Below, piece after piece: positions 24,183 to 32,759 of a stretch of 56,165 bases of DNA (within the stretch, counting starts at the first letter, position 1; each line of letters begins with the position of its first letter). Both the position numbers and the translations under genes were made by a program. The notes below the pieces were generated by a model. It was given only the letters and a program-made list of their open reading frames with translations, was not told where the DNA came from and made no database searches. The DNA comes from Phellopilus nigrolimitatus (taxonomy: Eukaryota > Basidiomycota > Agaricomycetes > Hymenochaetales > Hymenochaetaceae): NCBI GenBank assembly GCA_021029095.1, contig JAJOHG010000162.1:1-56165 (forward strand), written 5' to 3'.

Positions 24183-25215
24183 TAGCCAACAACTGTCCAG
24201 TTTTTCCGAAATATATATCACCAAACTTTCGAGTGATTCCGAGACTGACATGAAACTCAATTTGTACAGCGAGCCCGCACTGTTCCGGTTATTGAGGATT
24301 TGTGTCGTCGCATTCTGTGTAGACAAACACGCAGTGTTGTACGCACAGTCCGCCGCCACGCCCATGTACAACACCCTCTGCGATTTCGGACAGCCCGTCG
24401 TTTAGCCAATCGAGCCTTCGAAGGTATTTGACGCACCACCGCCTGCGACATCGTCGCGCTTCGCGAGAGTGCTGTTCACCCACGTAGCTGTGTTGCTCAG
24501 CATACCCAGCGCATTGTAGCAGGTCTGCACAAAGCAGGATTCTGCCAGGGATCCGTATTAAATTCATGAGTATCGTGAGAGCATCTTTGCGTCCCTCCAT
24601 GCGTCTCTTCCACGTACGGTAGTACATCCGAGTCGCGCCAAATGACGAGCCGCGTATCTGGGTCATTACCGCCGTCTACGAGCGCAGGATCTGGCGCCAA
24701 CTTATTGCGCAGGTAGTTTTCGCGCGTCTGTACGTGGTGCGTCACGCCGTCGACCTCGAAAGCACACTCGAACACGGGCGCGAGCCCGCGTGCGGCGTCG
24801 CCCTGCGAATGCACGATAATGCGTGCCCAGCCGAGCTCCTTGCCCGGCTGCCGAGATGGACGCGGAAGTACTCCCGCGGCATCTTCCCGCATGCGCTCCG
24901 GCGAGTGCTCTGCAGTGACAACTTCGCCCCAGTACACGCGGACGTTCTCGCAGAGAAGGGGCACCGATCGATCGAGGATTTGGCGTCTGCCGGGCCCATT
25001 CTTGTAGTAATTAATGCACTCGGCAGGTGAATAAGATGGTCATTCGGGCGGAGGCGGAGGTAGAAGACATCATCGAAGGCAGAGAATGTGAGGCGGAAGG
25101 AGTCCGAGTGGAAGAGTGTCGGGCTATTGATGAATGGAGAGGAAGCGCGGGTGCGGAGTGCCTTGGGCGGAAAACGTGTGGGAGGTCTTGACGACAAACA
25201 CGCCGGCCTCCTCAA
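24183..25215 (-). pseudogene. Fragment of fungal ADAM-type metalloprotease (prodomain to start of catalytic domain)
   Basis: ADAMs are membrane-anchored zinc proteases that shed surface proteins. In frame pieces on the minus strand I read SDSFRLTFSAFDDVFYLRL and RPNDHLIH (~25060-25140), ENVRVYWGEVV (~24930), GWARIIVHSQGDA (~24810), VDGVTHHVQTRENYL (~24740) and CSHDTHEFNTDP (~24560). These match the fungal ADAM prodomain, including the conserved Cys. Downstream, VLYMGVAADCAY and NATTQILNNRNSA (24260-24375) match the start of the catalytic domain. The HExxH zinc site is not reached; the fragment ends in unrelated codons by 24183. Frame changes near 25020 and 24500 may be decay or unrecognised introns. 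The assignment is from memory of family motifs. Confidence 0.65.
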
Positions 25216-25345
25216 GCTCGTCCTCGACAGCCTCCGAGACGATCATCCATCCCCACGTCAGCTGTCCGTTTATGCGTAAGTGCTTTTCATTTGATGAAAA
25301 AACTAAACTTACCGGAAGAATCCTTTTTTGTGCTGTGCAGCGGGC
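25216..25345 (-). other. Exon-like stretch with possible short intron
   Basis: The minus strand reads LTWGWMIVSEAVEDELEE, overlapping the ADAM fragment in another frame. It is preceded by a possible intron beginning GTAAGTTTAG near 25315 and ending in CAG near 25262. I cannot assign it. It could be the end of another captured exon or chance. Confidence 0.3.
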
Positions 25346-25403
25346 TCGATATGGATGACGTAGTGCGTACAGCGCGCTGTACGCACTACGTCATCCATAT
25401 CGA
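25346..25403. repeat. Perfect 58-bp palindrome
   Basis: From TCGATATGG to CCATATCGA, every base pairs with its partner across a centre between 25374 and 25375 (ACAGCG/CGCTGT), with no loop. A second, slightly imperfect copy is at 55571-55628 in Insert B. It contains TGACGT on each arm. It lies between two unrelated gene fragments. Function unknown. Confidence 0.95.
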
Positions 25404-25469
25404 CACCTGCCGTTGGCTTCCGAGTTGTCGGGTGCACGCGGGTTCTAACTTACTCCGCGCTCACGTGCG

Positions 25470-26151
25470 GCCTGAGTACCCCGCTCAGCTTGCCCGCCTG
25501 CGCATGTACGCGCCAAAGTCCACGTCCACGCGCCACGCGTCCACGCCCGCGTCCGCGCCAGGGCGGCGCAGAACGCCGGCTCGAACGCCGAGTCGTCGTC
25601 GTCGCGCGGCGTCAGCGAGCCCGTCGACGTGCCCGTGCCCGTGCCCGTGCCCACCGCGGAGGGCGGCGCGGGGCTCGTTGCGCCCGCATACATCTCGCCA
25701 TTTGGCTGCGCGGCGTACTCGTACTCGAACTCGAGCGCCGACGCCGGGGCGCCCGCCTCCGCCGCTGAGGGCGGCACGGCAGACACGGTGCGGCCTCGCC
25801 CTGGCCGAAGTCGAAGTCGGCCGCGGACCGCGACGTCTGGATCGCGAGCGGCGCCGGCGCGTGCGTGTGCGTGTGCTGGCTCTGATGATGATGGTGGTGG
25901 TGGTGGTGGTGGTACGCGCCACCGTACTCCGCCTGCTGCTGCTGCTGCTGGTGCGGGTACGCCGCGTAGCCGTCGAACAGAGGGTGGTGCGTGGGTGGCT
26001 CGACAAGCAGCGGCATACCCGCGTAGTCGAACTCGTCCATGCCCACGGGGTGTACGTCCATCTCCGCGCCCGGGTTCGCCGACGCAGGCGCGGGCTTGGA
26101 TAGGAGGGCGTAGGGCCTAAATAAGTACTTTAATACTTGTAAGATTATCAT
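25470..26151 (-). pseudogene. Gln/His-rich protein fragment, unidentified
   Basis: The minus strand encodes MDVHPVGMDEFDYAGMPLL, then runs of Gln and His (25880-25960), then acidic and Gly-Thr repeat sequence (EFEYEYAAQPNGEMYAG, PRDDDDSAFEPAF), ending near DVDFGAYMRRRAS. The reading frame must change at least twice to stay in compositionally sensible protein, so it is decayed or mis-sequenced. The composition recalls activation domains of fungal transcription factors, but no DNA-binding motif is visible. GC content is far above that of the neighbouring copia DNA. Confidence 0.4.
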
Positions 26152-26205
26152 TATTCATGCATGAAACGCACCTCTGCAACTTCACTTCCGCTTGTCCGCC
26201 GCCTC

Positions 26206-26906
26206 AGGAGCACCGGGCGGTGGGTACTGAGCCGGTCTCAGTTCGACCCCGTCGAACTCGCCGACAACGATGGTGGAGGCAGCGCGCTTCTCCCCGATCC
26301 AGACGCACTTCTGCTCATCTCAGCCGGTCCACGCGTCTGGGCCTCAAACTGCTCACACCTGCGATCAGACTGCTCTTTCGCAAGCTTCAGCCTGCGCGAG
26401 TACTCGCGTCGCTCACGGGCGACCCGTGCCCGGACGCCGAGGGCGTCTTCAAGCGTCTTCGAGCTGCTCGAGGTCGTCGACAGCCCCGTGGAGGGTCATC
26501 CTCCTCCGCGACGAGCAGCAGCGACGGCGTGCGCCGCACGTCCGGCTCCGCGAAGCGCGGCGCCCCCACACGCACGAGCGCGTTGGGCAGCCGGCCGTAC
26601 TTCCACCCGCCCGCGAGCCGCTCGAGCTCGACGAACTCCACCTGCGCCATCGAGCGCGGCGGGAGGAACACCGGGTAGTCCTCGAGTCCTACGACGACGC
26701 ACTACGCGCGGCCGAACGTGCACGAGAGCACCGTGAACTCGCCGAACATCAGCAGGTAGTTCAGGATGCTGAAGTGCGCCTCGAGCAGCAGCGGGTGGTG
26801 CGTCGTGAATGCCAGCGCGACGTCCTGCGCGAGAGATGGCGCGTCGTGTTGCCTGCTGTTCGGGGTTCGGGCGGAATGAGTTTCCGAGATTACTGTATGA
26901 GTTCAT
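26206..26906 (-). pseudogene. Coiled-coil protein fragment, unidentified, frameshifted
   Basis: Read on the minus strand across frame changes: THHPLLLEAHFSILNYLLMF, then MAQVEFVELERLAGGW and RTPSLLLVAEEDDPP, then DLEQLEDALGVRARVARERR and LKLAKEQSDRRCEQFEAQTR, then a Ser-rich tail and stop near 26206. The charged helix before the tail looks like a coiled coil. Frame changes near 26700 and 26490 and an extra stop show decay. I do not recognise the family. No gene is seen at 26910-27120. Confidence 0.4.
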
Positions 26907-27124
26907 GAGTACAAGTGTTCGCTAGTCGATAGTCTCAAATTTTAAAGTAATCAATAAAAAAGAGATCTTCGGCTCAAAGGGAAGATCGCAAAATAGAGGA
27001 TACATCGAAGCGCACGGAAACCATACACAAAGATGAGTCGAAAAATAAAAACTTACCTGGACATCAATTATTCAAGCAAAACCTTCCCCTGGGCCTCGTT
27101 TCCGGACTGCATAAGCCGCGCACG

Positions 27125-27603
27125 CTACCCAATGCTGGGCAGACTCGGGTGGGGAATGATTGGTTGGTTTACGGCAGACGTGGCGCCCGAGGGAGCTACG
27201 ATCGAGCCGAGCAGCGACGGCATCGCGCTCAGGCGGTCTGCGAGCAGCTGGTTCTGGGCGGACCCAGCCGAGGAGTGGGAAGCGGCGGCGTTTGAGGAGA
27301 CAGGTGTCGCGGGAGCAGAGTTGTTGGTGTTCGGCGGGGGACCTGGGTGCGGAATGGGTTGTTCATGTTGGCGACAGTGGGAGGTGTCGGATGCAGTGGA
27401 CGGCTGGGTGTTGTTGAGATTGCGGAAAAGAGAGTCGAGAGGTTTGTGCGGGGACCCGGGGGCGGCTCGCACGCGCTCCGCTCGTCGATCTCGTCGTTCA
27501 CGTGCGGCTCGCACCTCTCCCGCTCCGCGCGCTGCTCGGGCGTCTCGTCCGCGGTCAGCGCGATCGCCGTGAGTGGGTCGTCAATGTCGAGGGAGCGGCC
27601 CAT
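27125..27603 (-). pseudogene. Possible G-protein alpha N-terminal fragment joined to unrelated Pro/Ser-rich sequence
   Basis: From ATG 27603 the minus strand reads MGRSLDIDDPLTAIA and ETPEQRAERERCEPHVNDEI. This resembles the N-terminus of basidiomycete G-alpha subunits: MG myristoylation start, DDPL, ETPEQRA, DEIDER. The P-loop GxGESGKS does not follow. After ~60 codons and a frame change the sequence becomes NTNNSAPATPVSSNAAASHS and other low-complexity residues, ending near 27125. It is either a chimera or a disordered protein. The G-alpha call rests on ~40 residues and is tentative. Confidence 0.4.
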
Positions 27604-27639
27604 GCTCGGTGGTCACCGGTGGAGGAGGAGATAACAGTG

Positions 27640-28800
27640 CTGTGGGAAAACACGCTTCATCACCCGCGTCACGTCCGCTACTTACTCCTATTTGCCCCGT
27701 ACCTCGCCCTCTACGCGCCGTTCGCCTATGTCTACCTCGTTCGCTACAACGACTGGCTCCGCTCAGATGAATGGATGTCCTTGCCTGCGTCTCCCTCAGT
27801 GCAGGCCGCGCTCTCAGCTTTCTCGCGACCCGCTGGAGCACAGCTGCTCTCGCATTCATCACATGCCGTCCCGCTTCCGATCTGCGTGCCGCTGACGCCG
27901 TCCACATCGTCCCTGCGGAGCATAGAGGCAAGGGTGAGATCGTTCACCTTCGCAAAAAAGACGTGCGTCGTGTTCTTTTGATTTTAGAATTTCTTTTGTT
28001 GACGTTTCTTTGACAGCCTGTAGACCCGTTAACATATATATTCTCGTACACTTATGTCCTACTCTCCGAAAACCCGCCGGTGTCTGCCCCGCTCCCGTAC
28101 CTGTCCTCTGCCAGACCGCCGCTTGCAGAACTCCAACTCACCTCGGGACGCGCCGCCCTCGGATCCACTACCTCCGACATCCGAAGCCATCTCACCGAGC
28201 CGCCGCCGACGGTCCGGCTCGAGCTCTTGTGCGTGAGCGCGCGCTCGCGCGGCTGGGCGCCGCCGCCGCCGAGGGGTGGGCCGAGGAAGTTCGCACCTAG
28301 GAAGCGGCCGCGTCGCCCTCGGCCTCGACGGTCTTTTGCGCCGTGGAGCGGCAGCCTGCGCGTGCGCGGCGAGCAAGCCGGGTGGCGTCGGAGGCTGTGC
28401 GGGTCCTGTGTGGCCTTCGCGTCGATGATCTGCTGCTTCTGGTGTGCAGCGGCCGGCGCGGCGCGTTTCCGCAGCGATGGCACGAGCGACATCGGCGCGC
28501 TCAAACACGCACATGTCGGTGTCCCGCTGCTCGATGGCACGCAGGACGACCTCAAGAAGATCGCAGAGTACCAGCGCCTCAAGGTGTATGAAACGCAGCT
28601 CAAGCTCTCTGCGCGCTATGGAAAAGGTATGTAATTCTTTGCTTCTCTGGTTGTGTAAGGAATATACTGAATGATGCTATGCATGTTCGAATCTAAACTC
28701 CATTACAAATAGTCTGGCAGACATGGATGCAGAATATGACGTCCCGAAGATCAAACTCGGCGACGCCTCCTGTGCCGCCCGTTCACCTCCAAGCTATCGA
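27640..28800 (+). pseudogene. Rearranged Spf1 (P5A ATPase) fragment: N-terminus joined to end of P domain
   Basis: 27650-27960 reads HHPRHVRYLLLFAPYLALYA, LVRYNDWLRSDEW and, after a frame change, LACVSLSAGRALSFLATRWS then HRGKGEIVHL. This is the Spf1 N-terminal membrane region. 28030-28450 is not Spf1 that I recognise. 28478-28625 reads SDGTSDIGALKHAHVGVPLL and DLKKIAEYQRLKVYETQLKL, the hinge motif (GDGTNDVGALK) region, with G and N changed. A spliceable intron (GTATGTAA near 28627 to AAATAG near 28713) follows, then PKIKLGDASCAA and, after a one-base deletion, PFTSKLS. The middle of the enzyme, including DKTG, is missing. The retained intron means the source was genomic DNA. The last codons run straight into the Ser-rich Msb2-like frame. 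Confidence 0.8.
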
Positions 28801-31258
28801 CGACATTATCTTCGAAGTCAAGCAGTTCCGCGAGTAGTCCCTCGAGCAGTCCCTCGAGCAGCAGCAGCTGTGCCTCGCCGTCGAGTACCTCATCGTTTTC
28901 CAGTTTCTCGGTGACGTCTAGTAGACGAGCTTCGACAACAAATTCTAGCTCGACGATCACGTCTGTTCCTTCGTCCGCGGTAGCATCGACTTCTGATGAT
29001 GTCACAACCTCTTGTGGGGTTGGGCTTGACCTAGTTGGTGTTGGTATTAACGCACTCTGCGTGCCCTCTGCGTCTACCGTTTCATCACCTACTTCGACGT
29101 CCATCTCGCCGTCATTGTTGAGCTCAATCAGGTCAGGATCGACCTCGTCAGCGAATTCCGGATCGAGTAGCACGACACATGCCTCAGATATAAGTTCACG
29201 CTCTAGCTCTAGCTCTAGCTTGACTTCGAGCTCGAGTTCGGCGTCGTCCAGCCAGGCATGTGGCGGCATCGTGTCTGTGAATCTGCTCGGGATCACTGCG
29301 TGTATCCCATCGAGCACGCCGAGCTCGACAGATAGCTCAACCTCCACATCGAGACCTCGCCGTCTACCAGAGGAAGCGCGTCTTCATCCACGCCTAGTAG
29401 TGATACTTCGACGTCGACATCATGCACCGGTCTTCTGCGCGGGATTTTACCATCGCAGACTTCGTCTTCCACTGAAGTATCGACCACGGCTGTGTCATCT
29501 GGCGGCGAGGTTTCGTCTTCCACGAGCTCAGAGAGCTCATCGACATGCTCAGGTCTTTTATGCGGTGTATTGCCATCACAAACCACGACGACAGTCTCGT
29601 CTAGTGGTGCTTCCGGAAGTAGTTCGCCTTCATCGAGTTCGTCTTCATCGAGTTCGCCTTCATCGGCGTGCTCTGGTCTTATGTGCAGTATTTTACCCAC
29701 GGAGACTTCGACGTCATCGTCCAGCGGAAGTGCCGCGTCAACAACGACGAGCGATGGCTCCTCGTCGACGTGCTCAGGATTTCTGTGCACCATCACCAGT
29801 GGGTTGTCGCCAACGACTACCTCTGCGCCACCTGACATGACTAGCAGTACTTCTAATAATGGTAACAGTACAACGTCTTGAACCGGTCTCCTATGCTCAA
29901 TCACTAGTGGGGTGTTGACTTCAACATCCGCTAGTGGCAGTCCGAATGCTATGACCTCCGCTGGGTTCGGCGGAAGTCCAAACAGCACTTCCGCGGAGCC
30001 GAGCATCACGACTAAGAGCGAAACATCGATTACTTTCCCAACGGGCAACAGTACTAGTACGGCAACAAGCTCATCCACAGGGCTTTCGACCGTGACTACA
30101 CTCCCTGGCAAGGATTCGAGTACTTCCTCGTTTTCGACAACGCCATTAAACTCCCAGTTTTCTTTCCTCACCCAAAGCAGTTCGTTATTCACGAACGTGC
30201 CGGCACCGACGATGACTTCACAGTCGACATTGACTGACCCGGATCAAGCAACGACGAGCGTGTCACTTGAAAGCGAGACAAGCGGCGCAATGGTGACCAC
30301 AGTGCCACTCCCGTCAGGTCTCCCGCACGGATCTTCCCTGCGGAGGGAAGTATAACTATGGCCGAGGTTGATAATCTCGATGGGTTCACGGCTGTGGCGT
30401 TTATGTTTGACGGGACGTTGGGTTGGGAGTTCGTTGCGACTAAAACTGATAGTGCGGCGCAGATTTTTGCGTATTTCCCGGCGTGCTTGCAAGCCGCTTT
30501 TGGTGTTACTTGTAAGGATCATGGATTTGCTGATCATCTACACACAGCTAAATTTCTGAATATTTTTTCACAGCCGACCAAGTGAAAGTTTTTGATCTGC
30601 AGATATGTTTTTGATCTGCAGGTATGAGAGCCTTCCACTTATACATCTGCCGCGGATGCAACTCTGGACCCTCTTCATATTGTACATTCCCTCGGATAAG
30701 GTCACTGAACTGGAGCAGGCTGTCAAGGCCAGGCAGTCAGACCTTTACACAGGCATTTCAGGTATATCCAATCAACTCGCCCAATGCTTTAGTGTGACCT
30801 CCGTGGGAGATCCCATTACATCGGATGGATCGAATGGCTCTTCGAACAGCTCGAGCTCGTCTTCGTCAGGCTCAGACCATACCAGACTTGATGCTATTAT
30901 TGGTGTCTGCGCGGCACTCGGTGGTATTGCATTGTGCATCCTCGTCTTCTTGATATACCGTAACTTTAAGCGACGCCAGGAGGTTGCGCATCAACACTTG
31001 ACAGACACGAATCCTGGCGGCACGCCAGCGCCTGGGCAGCACTTCGATCAGGATTCAATTGGTGGCCAGCGTCGCCGCTCATTCTACTATGCAGAGGATT
31101 TGCTTCACGGTTACGCGCAGGCACCGATGCATGACGAAGTATATGACCACCGCATTAATCCGGCGGCAGGTATTGGCGGCGGCATGCGTGAGCAGCGGGC
31201 GATTGTCCCCGGGATGATTTCTGCTCCAATCTTGCGAGACCATACCTTGAATTGGTGA
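28795..31258 (+). pseudogene. Msb2-like signalling mucin, copy A, disrupted
   Basis: Msb2-type mucins are single-pass surface sensors of MAPK pathways. A long Ser/Thr-rich region (28795-30350) contains about five copies of a Cys module (STCSGLLCGVLPSQTT, SACSGLMCSILPTETS, STCSGFLCTI). Then comes a folded part (GFTAVAFMFDGTLGWEFV, SAAQIFAYFPACLQAA), an intron (GTAAGGAT ~30512 to CACAG ~30573), then TSAADA and IPSDKVTELEQAV, a Ser-rich linker, one membrane helix (IGVCAALGGIALCILVFLIY, ~30897-30960), a basic stop-transfer and a ~95-residue tail ending DHTLNW. The layout matches fungal Msb2 from memory. Lesions: frameshifts near 29350 and 30330, a short duplication GTTTTTGATCTGCAG (30586-30637) and a Trp-to-stop change. 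The start is fused to Spf1 codons. Confidence 0.6.
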
Positions 31259-31704
31259 ATGTCTGAATTGATCTGTCCATAACTTCCGTGTGCAAAACCC
31301 CGAACAGTCGCTTGCACTTCTCCACTTACCACAATTGGACATTGGGAGGTACTTAGGAGTATACAAGGTTTATTATTGATTGTGCAGTTAGTGTCTGCTG
31401 TATTGAAATATGGACACAACTGAGTTTCCTACAAAGTCTACAGTGTACGGGCTTTTTGCTTTTGAGCTTTTTGTTTGTCTCTTCAACTCGAACATTGCAG
31501 TTCCTATGACACTTATAATAACGAAGTTGTGCTATGGTCTCCTATTACCTTCTTCCTTGGTGACTAGGAAAATGCCCACAGTAGGAGCAATAATAATATA
31601 TACATATGCACTACTGCAAATACATTTGCATCAGATCAACCTTAACAAATCAGGAAAACAGGAATCGTATACTGCCATGCGAAGCAATGGCCCTCTCCCA
31701 CAAG
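31259..31704. other. 3' flank of Msb2-like copy A and right terminus of Insert A
   Basis: There is no gene here. Homology to Insert B runs through the flank, is interrupted near 31450-31610 (different sequence from B), and resumes for the last ~90 bp. The end GGCCCTCTCCCACAAG is preceded by hairpin GCCAT(8 nt)ATGGC at 31674-31691. The base after the end is T in both inserts. Confidence 0.7.
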
Positions 31705-32590
31705 TCCATTGAGGAACGCGGCGTAGTTGGTGTTGATTGCAGCAGTGAAGAGGAGAGTGCCGTTGCGACGAAATAGAATCTGATCAGACTTGATAGTGAC
31801 AATGTAGGATTTGACACGAGTTAAATACAGGACTGAGAGGAGATTGTTTCTGAGATCTGGTACATGAAGAACACGCTCAAACTCTAGCAGACGACCCTTC
31901 TTTCCATTGACCACTGGTTGAAAGCGGACAGTCCCCATTCCAACCGAGTAAATAACGTCGTTGTTGGCGAGGCAGATGGGTGTGCGATTAGGGGTATATT
32001 GGTTGAACCAATGACGATGAGGTGTCATGTGGCAAGTGGCGCCTGTATCAACAATCCAGTCAGATCCTGCATCAGAGAGGAGGGGCGAGTTGGGATTTGT
32101 GAAGTCATGGGTACTTGCATTGCCAGCAAACTCAGCAGACTGAGTTGACTCTGTATCCTCCTGTGCCGCATTCGCCTTTGCCTTGCCTCCCCTCTTCTTC
32201 TTGTCCTTCAACTCCTTCATCGCATCACGACGCTTGTAGCAAGTTGCTTCAAGGTGGTTCTTCATGCCACAAAAATCGCAGACAAGAGGCTGAGACGAGG
32301 AGGAGGACGATGAAGTCGATTTGGAGTGTGGAGCAGAGGCCTTGAGAGCGAGTGCAGAGTCTGCAGCACGAGGGCCACTGGCTTTCTGCTCCTGCAAGAA
32401 CGCTTTCTTGACCGTCTCGAGGGTGAAGGTAGGCATAAGAAGGAGAGCAGATCGAAAAGCCTTGTACTCGTCTGGGAGGGCGCGAATCAGACACATGGAC
32501 GCAAGCTCATCCTCAAATTGGACAAGGGTGAGCTTAGAGCTGCGCGCATTCCTGAGCTTGTGCAACGACTCCTCAACGCGAGCAGTGAGA

Positions 32591-32598
32591 GCAGTAAG
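32591..32598. repeat. Left target-site duplication of hAT (GCAGTAAG)
   Basis: GCAGTAAG here and at 34644-34651. Uninterrupted copia copies have the octamer once (for example near 10819-10826). Eight bases is the hAT standard. Confidence 0.95.
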
Positions 32599-32617
32599 TA
32601 GAGCTCACCACGAGTCC
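32599..32617 (+). repeat. Left terminal inverted repeat of hAT
   Basis: TAGAGCTCACCACGAGTCC matches the right end with one mismatch in 19 bases. Confidence 0.93.
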
Positions 32618-32759
32618 TTAAAACCCGTGAGGACCTGTGACCAAACCCGGACTACAGATCCGTATTCACGGATCACCCGTTGACGGGTGATCCGTGGGAA
32701 ACGGATTGTCACGGGTCCGGGTCGAGATTTTGTGATTTTTCAATACCCGCGGGTCCCCT

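Larger units (their letters stand above)
23707..31704. mobile_element. Insert A: 8-kb block of host gene fragments inside E5
   Basis: Seen: E5 is contiguous except for this block. Its right end (read inward, CTTGTGGGAGAGGGCCATTG) is the same as the left end of Insert B at 49289, so this is a true terminus. A hairpin GCCAT/ATGGC (31674-31691) lies 13 nt inside it, conserved in Insert B. No target duplication or terminal inverted repeats are found. The contents are truncated fragments of unrelated fungal genes, some with introns. Inference: a non-autonomous mobile element that picks up genomic DNA, perhaps Helitron-like. The left end (TTACGATTACTGAG) is not confirmed by a second copy. Confidence 0.7.

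Noticed and set aside
24289..24666. Separate minus-strand gene at 24289-24666
   Set aside because: It is an alternative frame over the ADAM fragment; the ADAM motifs are in other frames of the same strand.
25488..26120. Long Arg-rich plus-strand frame at 25.3-26.1 kb
   Set aside because: Composition (Arg/Ala/Pro runs) is typical of the antisense of GC-rich coding DNA; the minus strand gives more protein-like sequence.
23700..31710. Host locus into which copia inserted
   Set aside because: The break lies inside the copia coding region, not at LTR ends, so the block was inserted into copia and not the reverse.
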